From assembly GCA_964418645.1 (NCBI GenBank), contig CAYQME010000004.1, forward strand, positions 1-64,000: 64,000 bases of DNA, written 5' to 3'. Made by a program: the position numbers and the translations under genes. Source of the stretch: JAADHG01 sp964418645. Lineage in GTDB: Bacteria; Bacteroidota; Bacteroidia; Flavobacteriales; Flavobacteriaceae. Positions 35,123-43,647 of this stretch are shown in pieces (positions within the stretch are counted from its first letter, which is position 1; each line of letters begins with the position of its first letter). The notes below the pieces were generated by a model. It was not told the origin of the DNA. It did not search any database and saw only the letters and a program-made list of their open reading frames with translations.

Positions 35123-35692
35123 ATGCAAAACAGTATTGAAATAACAGTTAAAAATATGGTTTGCAACCGCTGTATAAAAGTGGTTAAAGAAGAACTGACT
35201 AAAAACAATATTAGTTTTACACATGTAGATTTAGGCAAAATATTTATCGACAAGCTACTTTCAATTCAAGAAAATGAACTTTTAAAACAAATTCTTAATA
35301 AAGAAGGATTTGAACTGGTTGAAGATAAAGAAGCAATAATTGTTAGTAAAATAAAAGCATTAGTAATAAAAATTATCCATCAGGGAAGAGAAAAACCTCT
35401 ACACCAAAACTTTTCAGATTATCTTACTTCACAAATAGGAATAGATTATTCTCATATGAGTAAACTGTTTTCAGAAATAGAGGGAAATACAATAGTACAA
35501 TACATTATACAACAACGCATAGAACGCGCCAAAGAATTTATTATCTATAATGAATTAACATTAAGTCAAATTTCTAACGAACTTAATTACAGCTGTCCAC
35601 AACATTTATCACGACAATTTAAACAAGTAACAGGATTAACACCCACAGAATTTAAAAAAATTGGGAGACGAAAAAAATTAGATAACGTATAA
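35123..35692 (+). CDS. AraC-family regulator with an N-terminal HMA-like metal-binding domain
   Basis: Regulator of 189 residues. Residues 4-70 look like an HMA heavy-metal-associated domain with MVCNRC (Cys14, Cys17). After a short linker, residues about 85-185 form the AraC/XylS double helix-turn-helix (QRIERAKEFIIYNELTLSQISNELNYSCPQHLSRQFKQVTGLTPTEFKK spread over the usual helices). The layout suggests direct sensing of Cu(I) or Ag(I) by the HMA part. The gene sits inside the copper island, and its stop codon overlaps the first copy of the shared upstream element (35690-35708), so it is the best candidate to bind that element. Confidence 0.88.
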   Translation: MQNSIEITVKNMVCNRCIKVVKEELTKNNISFTHVDLGKIFIDKLLSIQENELLKQILNKEGFELVEDKEAIIVSKIKALVIKIIHQGREKPLHQNFSDYLTSQIGIDYSHMSKLFSEIEGNTIVQYIIQQRIERAKEFIIYNELTLSQISNELNYSCPQHLSRQFKQVTGLTPTEFKKIGRRKKLDNV

Positions 35693-35735
35693 CCAAAATC
35701 ATGCACAAAACTATTGCAAAACGATAGTACATTTG
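35690..35735 (+). promoter_or_regulatory. Shared copper-island promoter element, copy 1 (before the NDH-2-like gene)
   Basis: TAACCAAAATCATGCACAA (35690-35708), then 20 bases, then TACATTTG (35728-35735), a -7 box. The 19-base block matches 18 of 19 positions of the copy before copA and has exactly the same distance to ACATTTG. The block covers the -33 to -50 zone, where an AraC-type activator would sit. The gene starts at 35755. Confidence 0.7.
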
Positions 35736-35754
35736 ATAAGCAAAACCTTTAAAA

Positions 35755-37116
35755 ATGGAAAATAGTAAAACATCCCAAAACAAATGCACTGAAACAACTT
35801 GCAAAGAAGCTGAAATAATATGCTTACCCAAGTCTAAATTTCCGCGCATTGTAATTATAGGTGGTGGTTTTGCCGGGTTAGCTTTAGTTGAAGGTCTAAA
35901 AAGAAAAGATGTACAAGTGGTATTAATAGATCGAAATAATTTTCATCAGTTTCAACCTCTTCTCTATCAGGTTGCCACAAGTGGATTAGAGCCAGATAGT
36001 ATTGCCTTCCCTTTTAGAAAACAAATTTCTGGTTATAAAAATATAATCTTCAGATTGGCTGAAGTTGAAGAAATTAAAACAGAGAGCAAAACAATATATA
36101 CCAACAAAGGGGCATTAACATACGATTTCTTGGTATTGGCTACTGGAACAAAAACTAATTTCTTCGGAATGAAAAACGTAGAAGAAAACAGTTTAGGAAT
36201 GAAAGATATTAGAGATTCATTAAATATTCGTCATAAAATGATTCAAAATTTAGAGCAAGCTGCTATAACCTGTAATACCAAAGAGCAAGAAGCACTAACA
36301 AATTTTGTAATCGTTGGTGGTGGTCCTGCAGGTGTTGAAATGGCCGGTGCTTTAGCCGAATTCCAAAAATATATTCTCCCTAAAGACTATCCGGAATACC
36401 CTTCATCTATTATGAAAATTTATTTGGTAGAAGGATCTGGCAAGCTAATATCAGTGATGTCAAATAAAGCATCAACAAAAACTTTGAAATATCTAAAAGA
36501 ACTTAATGTTGAAGTTCTACTTAACGAAATAGTCACCGATTATGATGGTGAAATAGTGACTACAAAAAGTGAAAAGAAAATCCGTGCTAAGAATTTAATT
36601 TGGACAGCAGGTGTTAAGGGACAATTACCTAGAGGTATTGACAAAGAGCATATAGTAAATGGAAACCGCTTAAAAACAAATAAGCACTTACAAGTACAAG
36701 GCTATAAAGATGTTTTTGCTATGGGAGACATTGCCGCTGTAATTACTCAAGAAACACCAAAAGGTCATCCGCAAGTAGCACAACCTGCTATACAACAAGG
36801 AAAATTTCTTTCAAAAGCTTTAATTAATATTATTAATAATAAACCTTTAAAGTCTTTTAAATACAAAGATAAAGGCTCTCTTGCTACTGTTGGAAAACGA
36901 AGAGCTGTGGCCGATTTGGGTAAACTAAAGTTTACAGGATATACTGCTTGGTTACTATGGTCCTTTGTGCATTTAATGTCCATTAGTGGTTTTAGAAATA
37001 AATTATTAGTCGGTATTAATTGGACTATAAGTTATTTCAGCTATGAAAAAAGTAATCGGTTAATTATAAGAAATTATAAGAACCGTGGAAATAAAGAAAC
37101 TGCTAACGATGAATAA
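35755..37116 (+). CDS. NDH-2-type NAD(P)/FAD-dependent oxidoreductase in the copper island
   Basis: Type II NADH dehydrogenase-like flavoprotein of 453 residues. GGGFAG at 36-41 binds FAD, with FHQFQPLLYQVATSGLEPD in the family-typical place; a second dinucleotide site GGGPAGVEMAGALAE lies near 187; AMGDIAAV lies near 322. The C-terminal region with LLWSFVHLMSISGFRNK would anchor it to the membrane. It normally passes electrons from NADH to quinone; E. coli Ndh is also reported to reduce Cu(II). Unusual here is a Cys-rich N-terminal extension (Cys11, Cys16, Cys23) before the fold. It overlaps the next gene by 8 bases. Confidence 0.88.
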   Translation: MENSKTSQNKCTETTCKEAEIICLPKSKFPRIVIIGGGFAGLALVEGLKRKDVQVVLIDRNNFHQFQPLLYQVATSGLEPDSIAFPFRKQISGYKNIIFRLAEVEEIKTESKTIYTNKGALTYDFLVLATGTKTNFFGMKNVEENSLGMKDIRDSLNIRHKMIQNLEQAAITCNTKEQEALTNFVIVGGGPAGVEMAGALAEFQKYILPKDYPEYPSSIMKIYLVEGSGKLISVMSNKASTKTLKYLKELNVEVLLNEIVTDYDGEIVTTKSEKKIRAKNLIWTAGVKGQLPRGIDKEHIVNGNRLKTNKHLQVQGYKDVFAMGDIAAVITQETPKGHPQVAQPAIQQGKFLSKALINIINNKPLKSFKYKDKGSLATVGKRRAVADLGKLKFTGYTAWLLWSFVHLMSISGFRNKLLVGINWTISYFSYEKSNRLIIRNYKNRGNKETANDE

Positions 37117-37954
37117 CATTACAATTATAAAAGCTACTGGTGAAAAATCACTTTTTCAAAAAGAAAAGCTTATTGAATCTCTTGAAAAAGTTGGTGCTTC
37201 AGAAGCACTAATTCAAAAACTTAGAAATGAAATAGAAGCGTCTCTTTACAATGGCATTACAACTAAAGAAATATATAAAGAAGCTTTTAAAAAACTAAAG
37301 AAGCACTCAAGAATTATTGCATCAAAATATAAATTAAAAAGGGCAATCATGGAGTTAGGACCTACTGGATTCCCTTTCGAAAAATTTATTGGTGAATTAT
37401 TACGGCATCAAGGTTATAGTGTTAAAGTTGGTGTAATTGTACAAGGCCATTGTGTACAACATGAAGTAGATGTAGTTGCAGAAAAAGAAAACAAACACTT
37501 TATGATTGAATGTAAGTTCCATAATTCATTTAATATTAAGTGTAATGTAAAAGTTCCGCTATACATCCAATCCCGTTTTTTAGATGTTCAGAAAAAATGG
37601 CTAAGACAAGAAGAGCATCAGCATAAATTTCACCAAGGTTGGGTAGTTACCAATACACGCTTTACCAAAGATGCAGTACAATATGGTAATTGTGCTGGAT
37701 TAAAACTATTAAGTTGGGATTATCCAAAAAACGGAAACTTAAAAGAGATGATAAGCCTTTCAGGATTATACCCAATTACCTGTTTAAATACCCTTAAAAA
37801 ACCTGAAAAACAAATGTTACTTGATAAGGGTATTGTATTATGTAAACATTTATGTGAAAATTCAACCGTTTTATATGAAATAGGTATTTCGCAAAACAGA
37901 ATAAAAAACATATTAGCAGATGCTCATCAATTGTGTAAAAGTCAGAGTATATAA
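37109..37954 (+). CDS. ATP-cone / PD-(D/E)XK nuclease-like / helix-hairpin-helix protein
   Basis: Protein of 281 residues in three parts. Residues 3-85 resemble an ATP-cone (TIIKATGEKSLFQKEKLIESL...TTKEIYKEAFKKLK), the nucleotide-sensing domain of NrdR and ribonucleotide reductases. Residues 88-200 look like an Mrr-type PD-(D/E)XK nuclease core: Glu91 or Glu96, Asp121 in HEVDVV, and Glu134-Lys136 in IECKFH. Residues 234-276 fit a helix-hairpin-helix DNA-binding unit (LLDKGI...YEIGISQNRIKNILADA). Several extra Cys and His are present. Start is ATG 37109, inside the end of the NDH-2-like gene (8-base overlap); an in-frame GTG at 37085 was rejected. Its role in copper stress is unknown. Confidence 0.8.
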   Translation: MNNITIIKATGEKSLFQKEKLIESLEKVGASEALIQKLRNEIEASLYNGITTKEIYKEAFKKLKKHSRIIASKYKLKRAIMELGPTGFPFEKFIGELLRHQGYSVKVGVIVQGHCVQHEVDVVAEKENKHFMIECKFHNSFNIKCNVKVPLYIQSRFLDVQKKWLRQEEHQHKFHQGWVVTNTRFTKDAVQYGNCAGLKLLSWDYPKNGNLKEMISLSGLYPITCLNTLKKPEKQMLLDKGIVLCKHLCENSTVLYEIGISQNRIKNILADAHQLCKSQSI

Positions 37955-37970
37955 AAAATTAGATACAATC

Positions 37971-38016
37971 TAACCAAAATTATGCACAATGTCTTAGTTA
38001 AATAGAAAGACATTTG
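37971..38016 (+). promoter_or_regulatory. Shared copper-island promoter element, copy 2 (before copA)
   Basis: TAACCAAAATTATGCACAA (37971-37989), then 20 bases, then ACATTTG (38010-38016). Same block, same spacing as copy 1 at 35690. The implied copA leader is about 110 bases long and holds no convincing gene. Confidence 0.7.
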
Positions 38017-38130
38017 CTTAAACTTTAACAAAATATAATTATGAACCGAGCATGTTAAAAGCTTTATTACTCAAGAGAATGATTAATAGCGAACTACATG
38101 TGACCATTAAAAATCAATAAATATAAACAT

Positions 38131-40611
38131 ATGAAACATATTTATAAAATTACAGGAATGACTTGTACTGGTTGTAAAACCAATGTAGAAAGTGCTTTAA
38201 ATAATTTAAAAGAGATTACAAAAGTTACAGCTGATTTGAAAAAAGAAGAAGTTGTTATTGAAATGACATCACATGTTTCTTTAGAAAAACTACAGGAAAC
38301 TTTATTAAAAGCTGGCTTGCATTATACAATAGAAATGCCTGAACACGAAAAACATGCCGAAGTAAAAAAACCAGTTGATGGAAATGGAGTGTTTTATTGT
38401 CCAATGCATTGCGAAGATGAAAAAACCTATAACCAAGCAGGTAGTTGTCCTAAATGTGGTATGGATTTAATTGAACAACCAAAATCAGAGCAATCCACAC
38501 AATATACTTGTCCGATGCATCCTGAAATTATAAAGGATGGACCAGGATCTTGTCCTATTTGTGGCATGGATTTAATACCTATGGAACCATCTGAAAGCGA
38601 AGAAGATAAAACTTATAGAAGTCTTCTCAAAAAAATGAAAATTTCAATTCTATTTTCTGTACCAATACTGTTTATCGCGATGGCAGATTTACTTCCAAAC
38701 AATTTTTTGTTAGATATCCTGTCACAACAAAATTGGAATTGGGTACAATTAATATTATCGCTACCAGTAGTATTTTATGCCTGTTGGATGTTTTTTGAAC
38801 GTGCTTGGACTTCTATAAAAACCATGAATCTAAACATGTTCACTTTAATAGGAATTGGTACTGGAGTCGCTTGGTTATTTAGTTTAGTTGCTATGTTTTT
38901 TCCTGATGTCTTTCCAGATCAATTTAAAACAGAAGCAGGAACCGTATTCGTATATTTTGAAGCTACAACGGTAATTTTAACTTTAGTATTATTAGGACAA
39001 TTATTAGAAGCACGAGCTCATAGTCAAACCAGTGGTGCAATAAAAGAATTGTTAAAACTTGCACCAACAGAAGCAACATTAGTTACTCCTGAAGGTGATA
39101 AAGTTATTTCTATCCACGATATTAAAGAAGGAGATTTATTGCGTGTAAAACCAGGTGATAAAATTCCTGTTGATGGCAACATTACCGAAGGACATAGCAA
39201 TGTAGATGAAAGTATGATTACAGGTGAACCCATTCCTGTCGATAAAACTGTTGGAGATAATGTAAGTTCTGGTACTATTAACGGAACAAAATCTTTTGTA
39301 ATGTCTGCCGAAAAAGTAGGTTCTGAAACTTTGCTTTCACAAATTATTCAAATGGTAAATAATGCGAGTCGTTCTAGAGCACCAATTCAAAAGTTAGCAG
39401 ACAAAATTTCAAAATATTTTGTGCCCATTGTCATTTTTGCCGCGGTAATTACCTTTGTTATTTGGCGTTATTTTGGTCCTGAACCAGCTATGGTTTACGC
39501 CTTTGTAAATGCTATCGCTGTACTTATTATTGCGTGTCCATGTGCATTAGGTTTGGCTACACCAATGTCTGTAATGGTTGGTGTTGGTAAAGGTGCGCAA
39601 AAAGGCGTGTTGATTAAAAATGCTGAAGCTTTAGAGAATTTAAACAAAGTAAACGTTTTAATTACTGATAAAACTGGAACAATTACTGAAGGAAAACCAT
39701 CGGTTGAAAAAGTGGTGAATGCTTCTGGCGAATTTGATGCTAGCTTATTAGAAAGTATTGCATCTTTAAATCAATATAGTGAGCATCCACTTGCAGAAGC
39801 CATTGTTAAATTCGGAAAAGAAAAAGGTATTGACATAACAAAAGTTGACGATTTTAATGCAGTTTCAGGAAAAGGTGTAATTGGAACCGTTACAGGAAAA
39901 CGGGTTGCTTTAGGGAATAAAAAATTAATGGAAGAGGTGAAGTCAAACATCTCAACCGAAATACACAATAAAGTTGCTGAAGAGCAAAATCTAGGTAAGA
40001 CTGTTTCATATATATCAATTGATGAAAATGTAATGGGATATGTTACCATTACTGATGCTATCAAAAAAACAAGTAAAGAAGCCATAAGTAAACTACAAAA
40101 AGAAGGTGTTGAAGTAATCATGCTTACTGGCGACAATAAAAGAACAGCAAAAAGTGTTGCCGATGAATTACATCTATCTAGCTTTCAAGCAGAATGTTTA
40201 CCAAAAGATAAACTCAACGTGATTAAAAAACTGCAAGCTGATGGAAAAATAGTTGCTATGGCTGGCGACGGTATTAATGATGCACCTGCTCTAGCGCAAT
40301 CTAACATTGGTATTGCAATGGGAACAGGAACAGATGTCGCCATAGAAAGTAGTGAGGTAACCTTGGTTAAAGGAGATTTATTGGGCATTGTGAAATCCAT
40401 AAATTTGGGGAAAGCAGTCATGAAAAATATTAAACAAAACTTATTCTTTGCATTTATTTATAATATATTGGGAGTTCCTATTGCTGCAGGTGTTTTATTT
40501 CCTGTGTTTGGAATTTTATTATCACCAATGATTGCTGCAGCTGCAATGAGTTTTAGTTCAGTATCTGTTATTGCTAATTCGTTACGTTTAAGAAATGTTT
40601 TTTTGATTTAA
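38131..40611 (+). CDS. copA: Copper-translocating P1B-type ATPase CopA
   Basis: ATP-driven Cu(I)/Ag(I) exporter of 826 residues. N-terminal HMA domain with MTCTGC (Cys12/Cys15); two heavy-metal-binding zinc-ribbon-like domains (CPMH at 90-93 with CPKCGMD at 106-112; CPMH at 127-130 with CPICGMD at 141-147); membrane helices; the metal-selective CPC at 469-471; phosphorylation site DKTGT at 513-517; ATP-binding HP in SEHPLAEA; and the hinge GDGINDAP at about 712. All functional motifs are intact. Own promoter with the island's shared element (37971-38016). Completes the cytoplasm-to-periplasm leg of the copper export route whose next leg is CusABC. Confidence 0.96.
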   Translation: MKHIYKITGMTCTGCKTNVESALNNLKEITKVTADLKKEEVVIEMTSHVSLEKLQETLLKAGLHYTIEMPEHEKHAEVKKPVDGNGVFYCPMHCEDEKTYNQAGSCPKCGMDLIEQPKSEQSTQYTCPMHPEIIKDGPGSCPICGMDLIPMEPSESEEDKTYRSLLKKMKISILFSVPILFIAMADLLPNNFLLDILSQQNWNWVQLILSLPVVFYACWMFFERAWTSIKTMNLNMFTLIGIGTGVAWLFSLVAMFFPDVFPDQFKTEAGTVFVYFEATTVILTLVLLGQLLEARAHSQTSGAIKELLKLAPTEATLVTPEGDKVISIHDIKEGDLLRVKPGDKIPVDGNITEGHSNVDESMITGEPIPVDKTVGDNVSSGTINGTKSFVMSAEKVGSETLLSQIIQMVNNASRSRAPIQKLADKISKYFVPIVIFAAVITFVIWRYFGPEPAMVYAFVNAIAVLIIACPCALGLATPMSVMVGVGKGAQKGVLIKNAEALENLNKVNVLITDKTGTITEGKPSVEKVVNASGEFDASLLESIASLNQYSEHPLAEAIVKFGKEKGIDITKVDDFNAVSGKGVIGTVTGKRVALGNKKLMEEVKSNISTEIHNKVAEEQNLGKTVSYISIDENVMGYVTITDAIKKTSKEAISKLQKEGVEVIMLTGDNKRTAKSVADELHLSSFQAECLPKDKLNVIKKLQADGKIVAMAGDGINDAPALAQSNIGIAMGTGTDVAIESSEVTLVKGDLLGIVKSINLGKAVMKNIKQNLFFAFIYNILGVPIAAGVLFPVFGILLSPMIAAAAMSFSSVSVIANSLRLRNVFLI

Positions 40612-40882
40612 GTATACAATAAGTGAGGAAACATATAATTGAAATTGAAAACATAAAGACTTTAATATTTATTTTATCTCTTAAATATAATACAATTTGA
40701 ATTTTAATAAACTAAATATTTAAGTATGGAGTAATTGTTTATCCGCTACTCACTCTCAGTAAATACATATTAACATCAAAACTTTACATTTAATCTAAAT
40801 TATTTTTTATAGTTTGGGGTTTTCTTATATATTAGCAATATAAGATTATTTGGTCTTTTATTATTTTAACCTTTTTTTGCCT
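40612..40882. other. Intergenic region between copA and the multicopper oxidase gene
   Basis: An AT-rich stretch of 271 bases with no gene. Its only notable structure is the dyad TCTTATAT-N7-ATATAAGA at 40823-40845. The shared element of the copA and NDH-2 promoters was not found here. Confidence 0.5.
40823..40845. promoter_or_regulatory. Dyad upstream of the multicopper oxidase gene
   Basis: Perfect 8-base arms TCTTATAT and ATATAAGA around a 7-base spacer, ending 37 bases before the start codon. A possible operator; being AT-only in the arms apart from C/G at one position, chance is not excluded. Confidence 0.35.
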
Positions 40883-42613
40883 ATGAAATCTTTATTCTCG
40901 TTGCCTCTTTTAATACTAATTTCATTTAGTGCATTGGCTCAAAATCCTATAATAATTCCGGGTACCATTGAAACAACAAACATAAATTTAAACCTACAAA
41001 ATGGTACGTTTCAATTTTTTCCAGGACAAAACACAACAACTATGGGAGTTAATGGTCCTGTACTAGGACCAACACTAATCATGAACCAAGGCAATAATAT
41101 TAATATTAATGTTACCAATAATTTAGGTCAAGAAACAACAATACATTGGCATGGTATGCATATTGCACCATCAAACGATGGAGGACCTCATACAATAATA
41201 GGAATAGGACAAACTTGGAATCCACAATTTACGGTTATGGATAAAGCTGGTACTTATTGGTATCATCCACATCTTCACCTTCGTACGGATGAACATGTTA
41301 GTAAAGGTATCTCAGGATTCATTATTGTAAGAGATGCCGAAGAGGCTGCCCTAAATCTACCAAGAACTTATGGTGTGGATGATATTCCATTAGCGGTACA
41401 AACAAAATCATTTAACAGTAGTTTTCAAATTTTAAGCAATGTAAATGACGATGATGTGCTAATGGTTAATGCCACTATAGATGCCCAACTGGATGTTCCG
41501 GCACAAGTAGTACGATTAAGGATTTTAAATGGATCGTCTCAACGCAAATTTAATTTTGGACTTTCTGGAAATATGACTTTCTACCTTATTGGAACAGATG
41601 GAGGTTTATTAGATGCGCCTCTAGCATTAACAAGATTACCGTTATCTCCTGGAGCAAGAGCTGAAATCCTGATAGATTTTACTGGATTAACAATAGGGCA
41701 AACTATTAATTTAATGAGTTATGCTTCTGAATTTTCAAATGGTATCTATGGAGCGACCAATCCTGGAAATAATCCATCAATGATTTTGGATGGTTATAAC
41801 CCAAACACAATGAATGGAACCGATTTTAATGTATTGCAAATGGATGTTGTTGCTCAAACAGCTAGTCCCGTAACATCAATTCCTGCAAGTTTAGTTACTG
41901 CCACTCCAATTCCTGAAGGAAATTCAAATCTAACTCGGCCCTTTACTTTTACCCCTGTTATTGGCGGAATAAATCAACTAAATGGCTATTTTGCTATAAA
42001 CAACGCCACTTTTGATATGAATGTAATAAACGAAACCGTGCCTTTTAATAATACTGAAATATGGACGTTTCAAAATAATTCAGCTATAACCCATCCATTC
42101 CATGTTCATGATGTACAGTTTTATATTTTAGATATAAATGGAAACCCTCCTCCTGCTTACCTTCAAGGTAGAAAAGATACCTTTTCAGTGCCTGCTGGCG
42201 GAAGTGCTAGATTCATTACAAAGTTTACAAACTTTTTTGATGACACTGTTCCCTATATGTATCATTGTCATATGCTAAAACATGAAGATGCACTTCAAGG
42301 AATGATGGGACAATTTTTAGTAGTAGATCAAACAGCTAGTCTTAAAGATGTAGAGTTATCTAATTCAGTACTATTATTTCCAAATCCTTCTAAAGACGCT
42401 TTCATGACCATTGAATTAAAACAAAATACTGAACATATTTTAGCGTATTCTATAATTAATCAATTAGGGCAAGTAATTTCTCATAATGATATTGAAGGTA
42501 ATGGATTAGTTAACTCCTACTCTTTCCCAATTTCAAAATTGGCACATGGTCAATATTTTATTAAAATATTGACCGAAACTAAAATAATCACAAAAAAGTT
42601 TATTAAAAATTAA
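40883..42613 (+). CDS. Secreted multicopper oxidase with a type IX secretion sorting domain
   Basis: Three-cupredoxin-domain oxidase of 576 residues, CueO/laccase-like, expected to oxidise Cu(I) to the less toxic Cu(II) outside the cell membrane. All four copper motifs are intact: HWHG at 88-91, WYHPHLH at 127-133, HPFHVHD at 404-410 and HCHMLKHEDALQGM at 461-474 (type 1 Cys462, axial Met474). Signal peptide 1-20 (ALAQ). Residues about 485-576 are a type A T9SS C-terminal domain (LFPNPSKD... ending in KKFIKN), so the enzyme should be exported across the outer membrane. The ATG at 40883 starts the signal peptide; an upstream in-frame start adds eleven unlikely residues. Confidence 0.94.
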   Translation: MKSLFSLPLLILISFSALAQNPIIIPGTIETTNINLNLQNGTFQFFPGQNTTTMGVNGPVLGPTLIMNQGNNININVTNNLGQETTIHWHGMHIAPSNDGGPHTIIGIGQTWNPQFTVMDKAGTYWYHPHLHLRTDEHVSKGISGFIIVRDAEEAALNLPRTYGVDDIPLAVQTKSFNSSFQILSNVNDDDVLMVNATIDAQLDVPAQVVRLRILNGSSQRKFNFGLSGNMTFYLIGTDGGLLDAPLALTRLPLSPGARAEILIDFTGLTIGQTINLMSYASEFSNGIYGATNPGNNPSMILDGYNPNTMNGTDFNVLQMDVVAQTASPVTSIPASLVTATPIPEGNSNLTRPFTFTPVIGGINQLNGYFAINNATFDMNVINETVPFNNTEIWTFQNNSAITHPFHVHDVQFYILDINGNPPPAYLQGRKDTFSVPAGGSARFITKFTNFFDDTVPYMYHCHMLKHEDALQGMMGQFLVVDQTASLKDVELSNSVLLFPNPSKDAFMTIELKQNTEHILAYSIINQLGQVISHNDIEGNGLVNSYSFPISKLAHGQYFIKILTETKIITKKFIKN

Positions 42614-42623
42614 TTGAAGGTTC

Positions 42624-43472
42624 TTATGCCGTATTTTCCATTACCAAAAATGGAATATCTATTTTAAAAGCAAAGGTTTCAACAAGATGTTTGATAAATA
42701 AACGTTCTAAAAATGAATGTTTTTTATTCATCATTGCTAACATTTTTATCTCATTAGAGTATAGATAATCTTTAATGGTTTTAAAAATATCTTTGTTTGA
42801 TAAATCCATGAATTCATGTACAGCGCTACTAAAACAAGCATCTAAAAGTGTCTTATTATTCTCCTGATCTTGAGACAAATCGTTCTTACTTGTAAGATGT
42901 AATATATCTATTTTAGAATTGTATAAACCTAGTATATCAACTAAAGGCTTAAGATCTTTCTTATTGTATAGAGTTGCATAGTTTGAAGCAAATGCTATAT
43001 GTTCTAACCCTTTAAAAATACAGCCATTAGGAATAGCTAGAACTGATGTGTTACATCGTTGCATAACTCTAACTGTATTACTTCCAAAGATTACCTTTTC
43101 TGCTCCAGAAGCACCTTTTGTACCCATTACAATTAAATCTATATGTCTTGCTTCGCAGAATTGATTTATGCCATCAATAAAGTTATCATAATCTACAATA
43201 GAATGAAATTGATGCAAATTATTTGCATATTTTTTTTCTATTCTAATGATAATATTCTTAATCGATTTTCTTGCTGCATCAATCAATGTTTGATAAATAG
43301 TAGCCGAAGAAGACATGGTCATTAAATCATCTGATACAAATGAGGAAGCTTTTTGGATATTAATTAAGTAGAACTCACAAGGTTCATTTTTAAATAATTC
43401 AACTGCATAATCTATCGCATTCAACGAGTTTGTAGAGAAATCTGTTGGCAATAATACGGCTTTCAAAGACAT
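42624..43472 (-). CDS. Universal stress protein with two Usp domains
   Basis: Protein of 282 residues formed by two tandem alpha/beta Usp domains (about 1-150 and 155-280). The first has the ATP-binding GxxGxxxxxxxGS motif in GTKGASGAEKVIFGSNT; the second is degenerate there. It begins LPTDFSTNSLNAIDYAVEL, typical of Bacteroidetes Usp proteins. It converges on the multicopper oxidase with a 10-base gap. A TACATTTG -7 box (minus strand, about 43496-43503) lies upstream. Confidence 0.9.
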   Translation of the reverse strand: MSLKAVLLPTDFSTNSLNAIDYAVELFKNEPCEFYLINIQKASSFVSDDLMTMSSSATIYQTLIDAARKSIKNIIIRIEKKYANNLHQFHSIVDYDNFIDGINQFCEARHIDLIVMGTKGASGAEKVIFGSNTVRVMQRCNTSVLAIPNGCIFKGLEHIAFASNYATLYNKKDLKPLVDILGLYNSKIDILHLTSKNDLSQDQENNKTLLDACFSSAVHEFMDLSNKDIFKTIKDYLYSNEIKMLAMMNKKHSFLERLFIKHLVETFAFKIDIPFLVMENTA

Positions 43473-43647
43473 ATAGTTAATGTTAGTACTTTATCAAATG
43501 TAACATTCTAGTAATAAAAAAAATATGACAAATATCAGTTGCAAAAAACTTAAACCTATTAAATTATTAGCATCTTTCTGCAAAGCATTGTATTTTCGGT
43601 ATAATATATGCTATATTTTACGTTATAATTTATAAACCCAATTCTAT

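Noticed and set aside
38041..38100. Regulatory peptide in the copA leader
   Set aside because: The only start codons open frames of about five codons with no conserved feature or pairing structure that would support attenuation.
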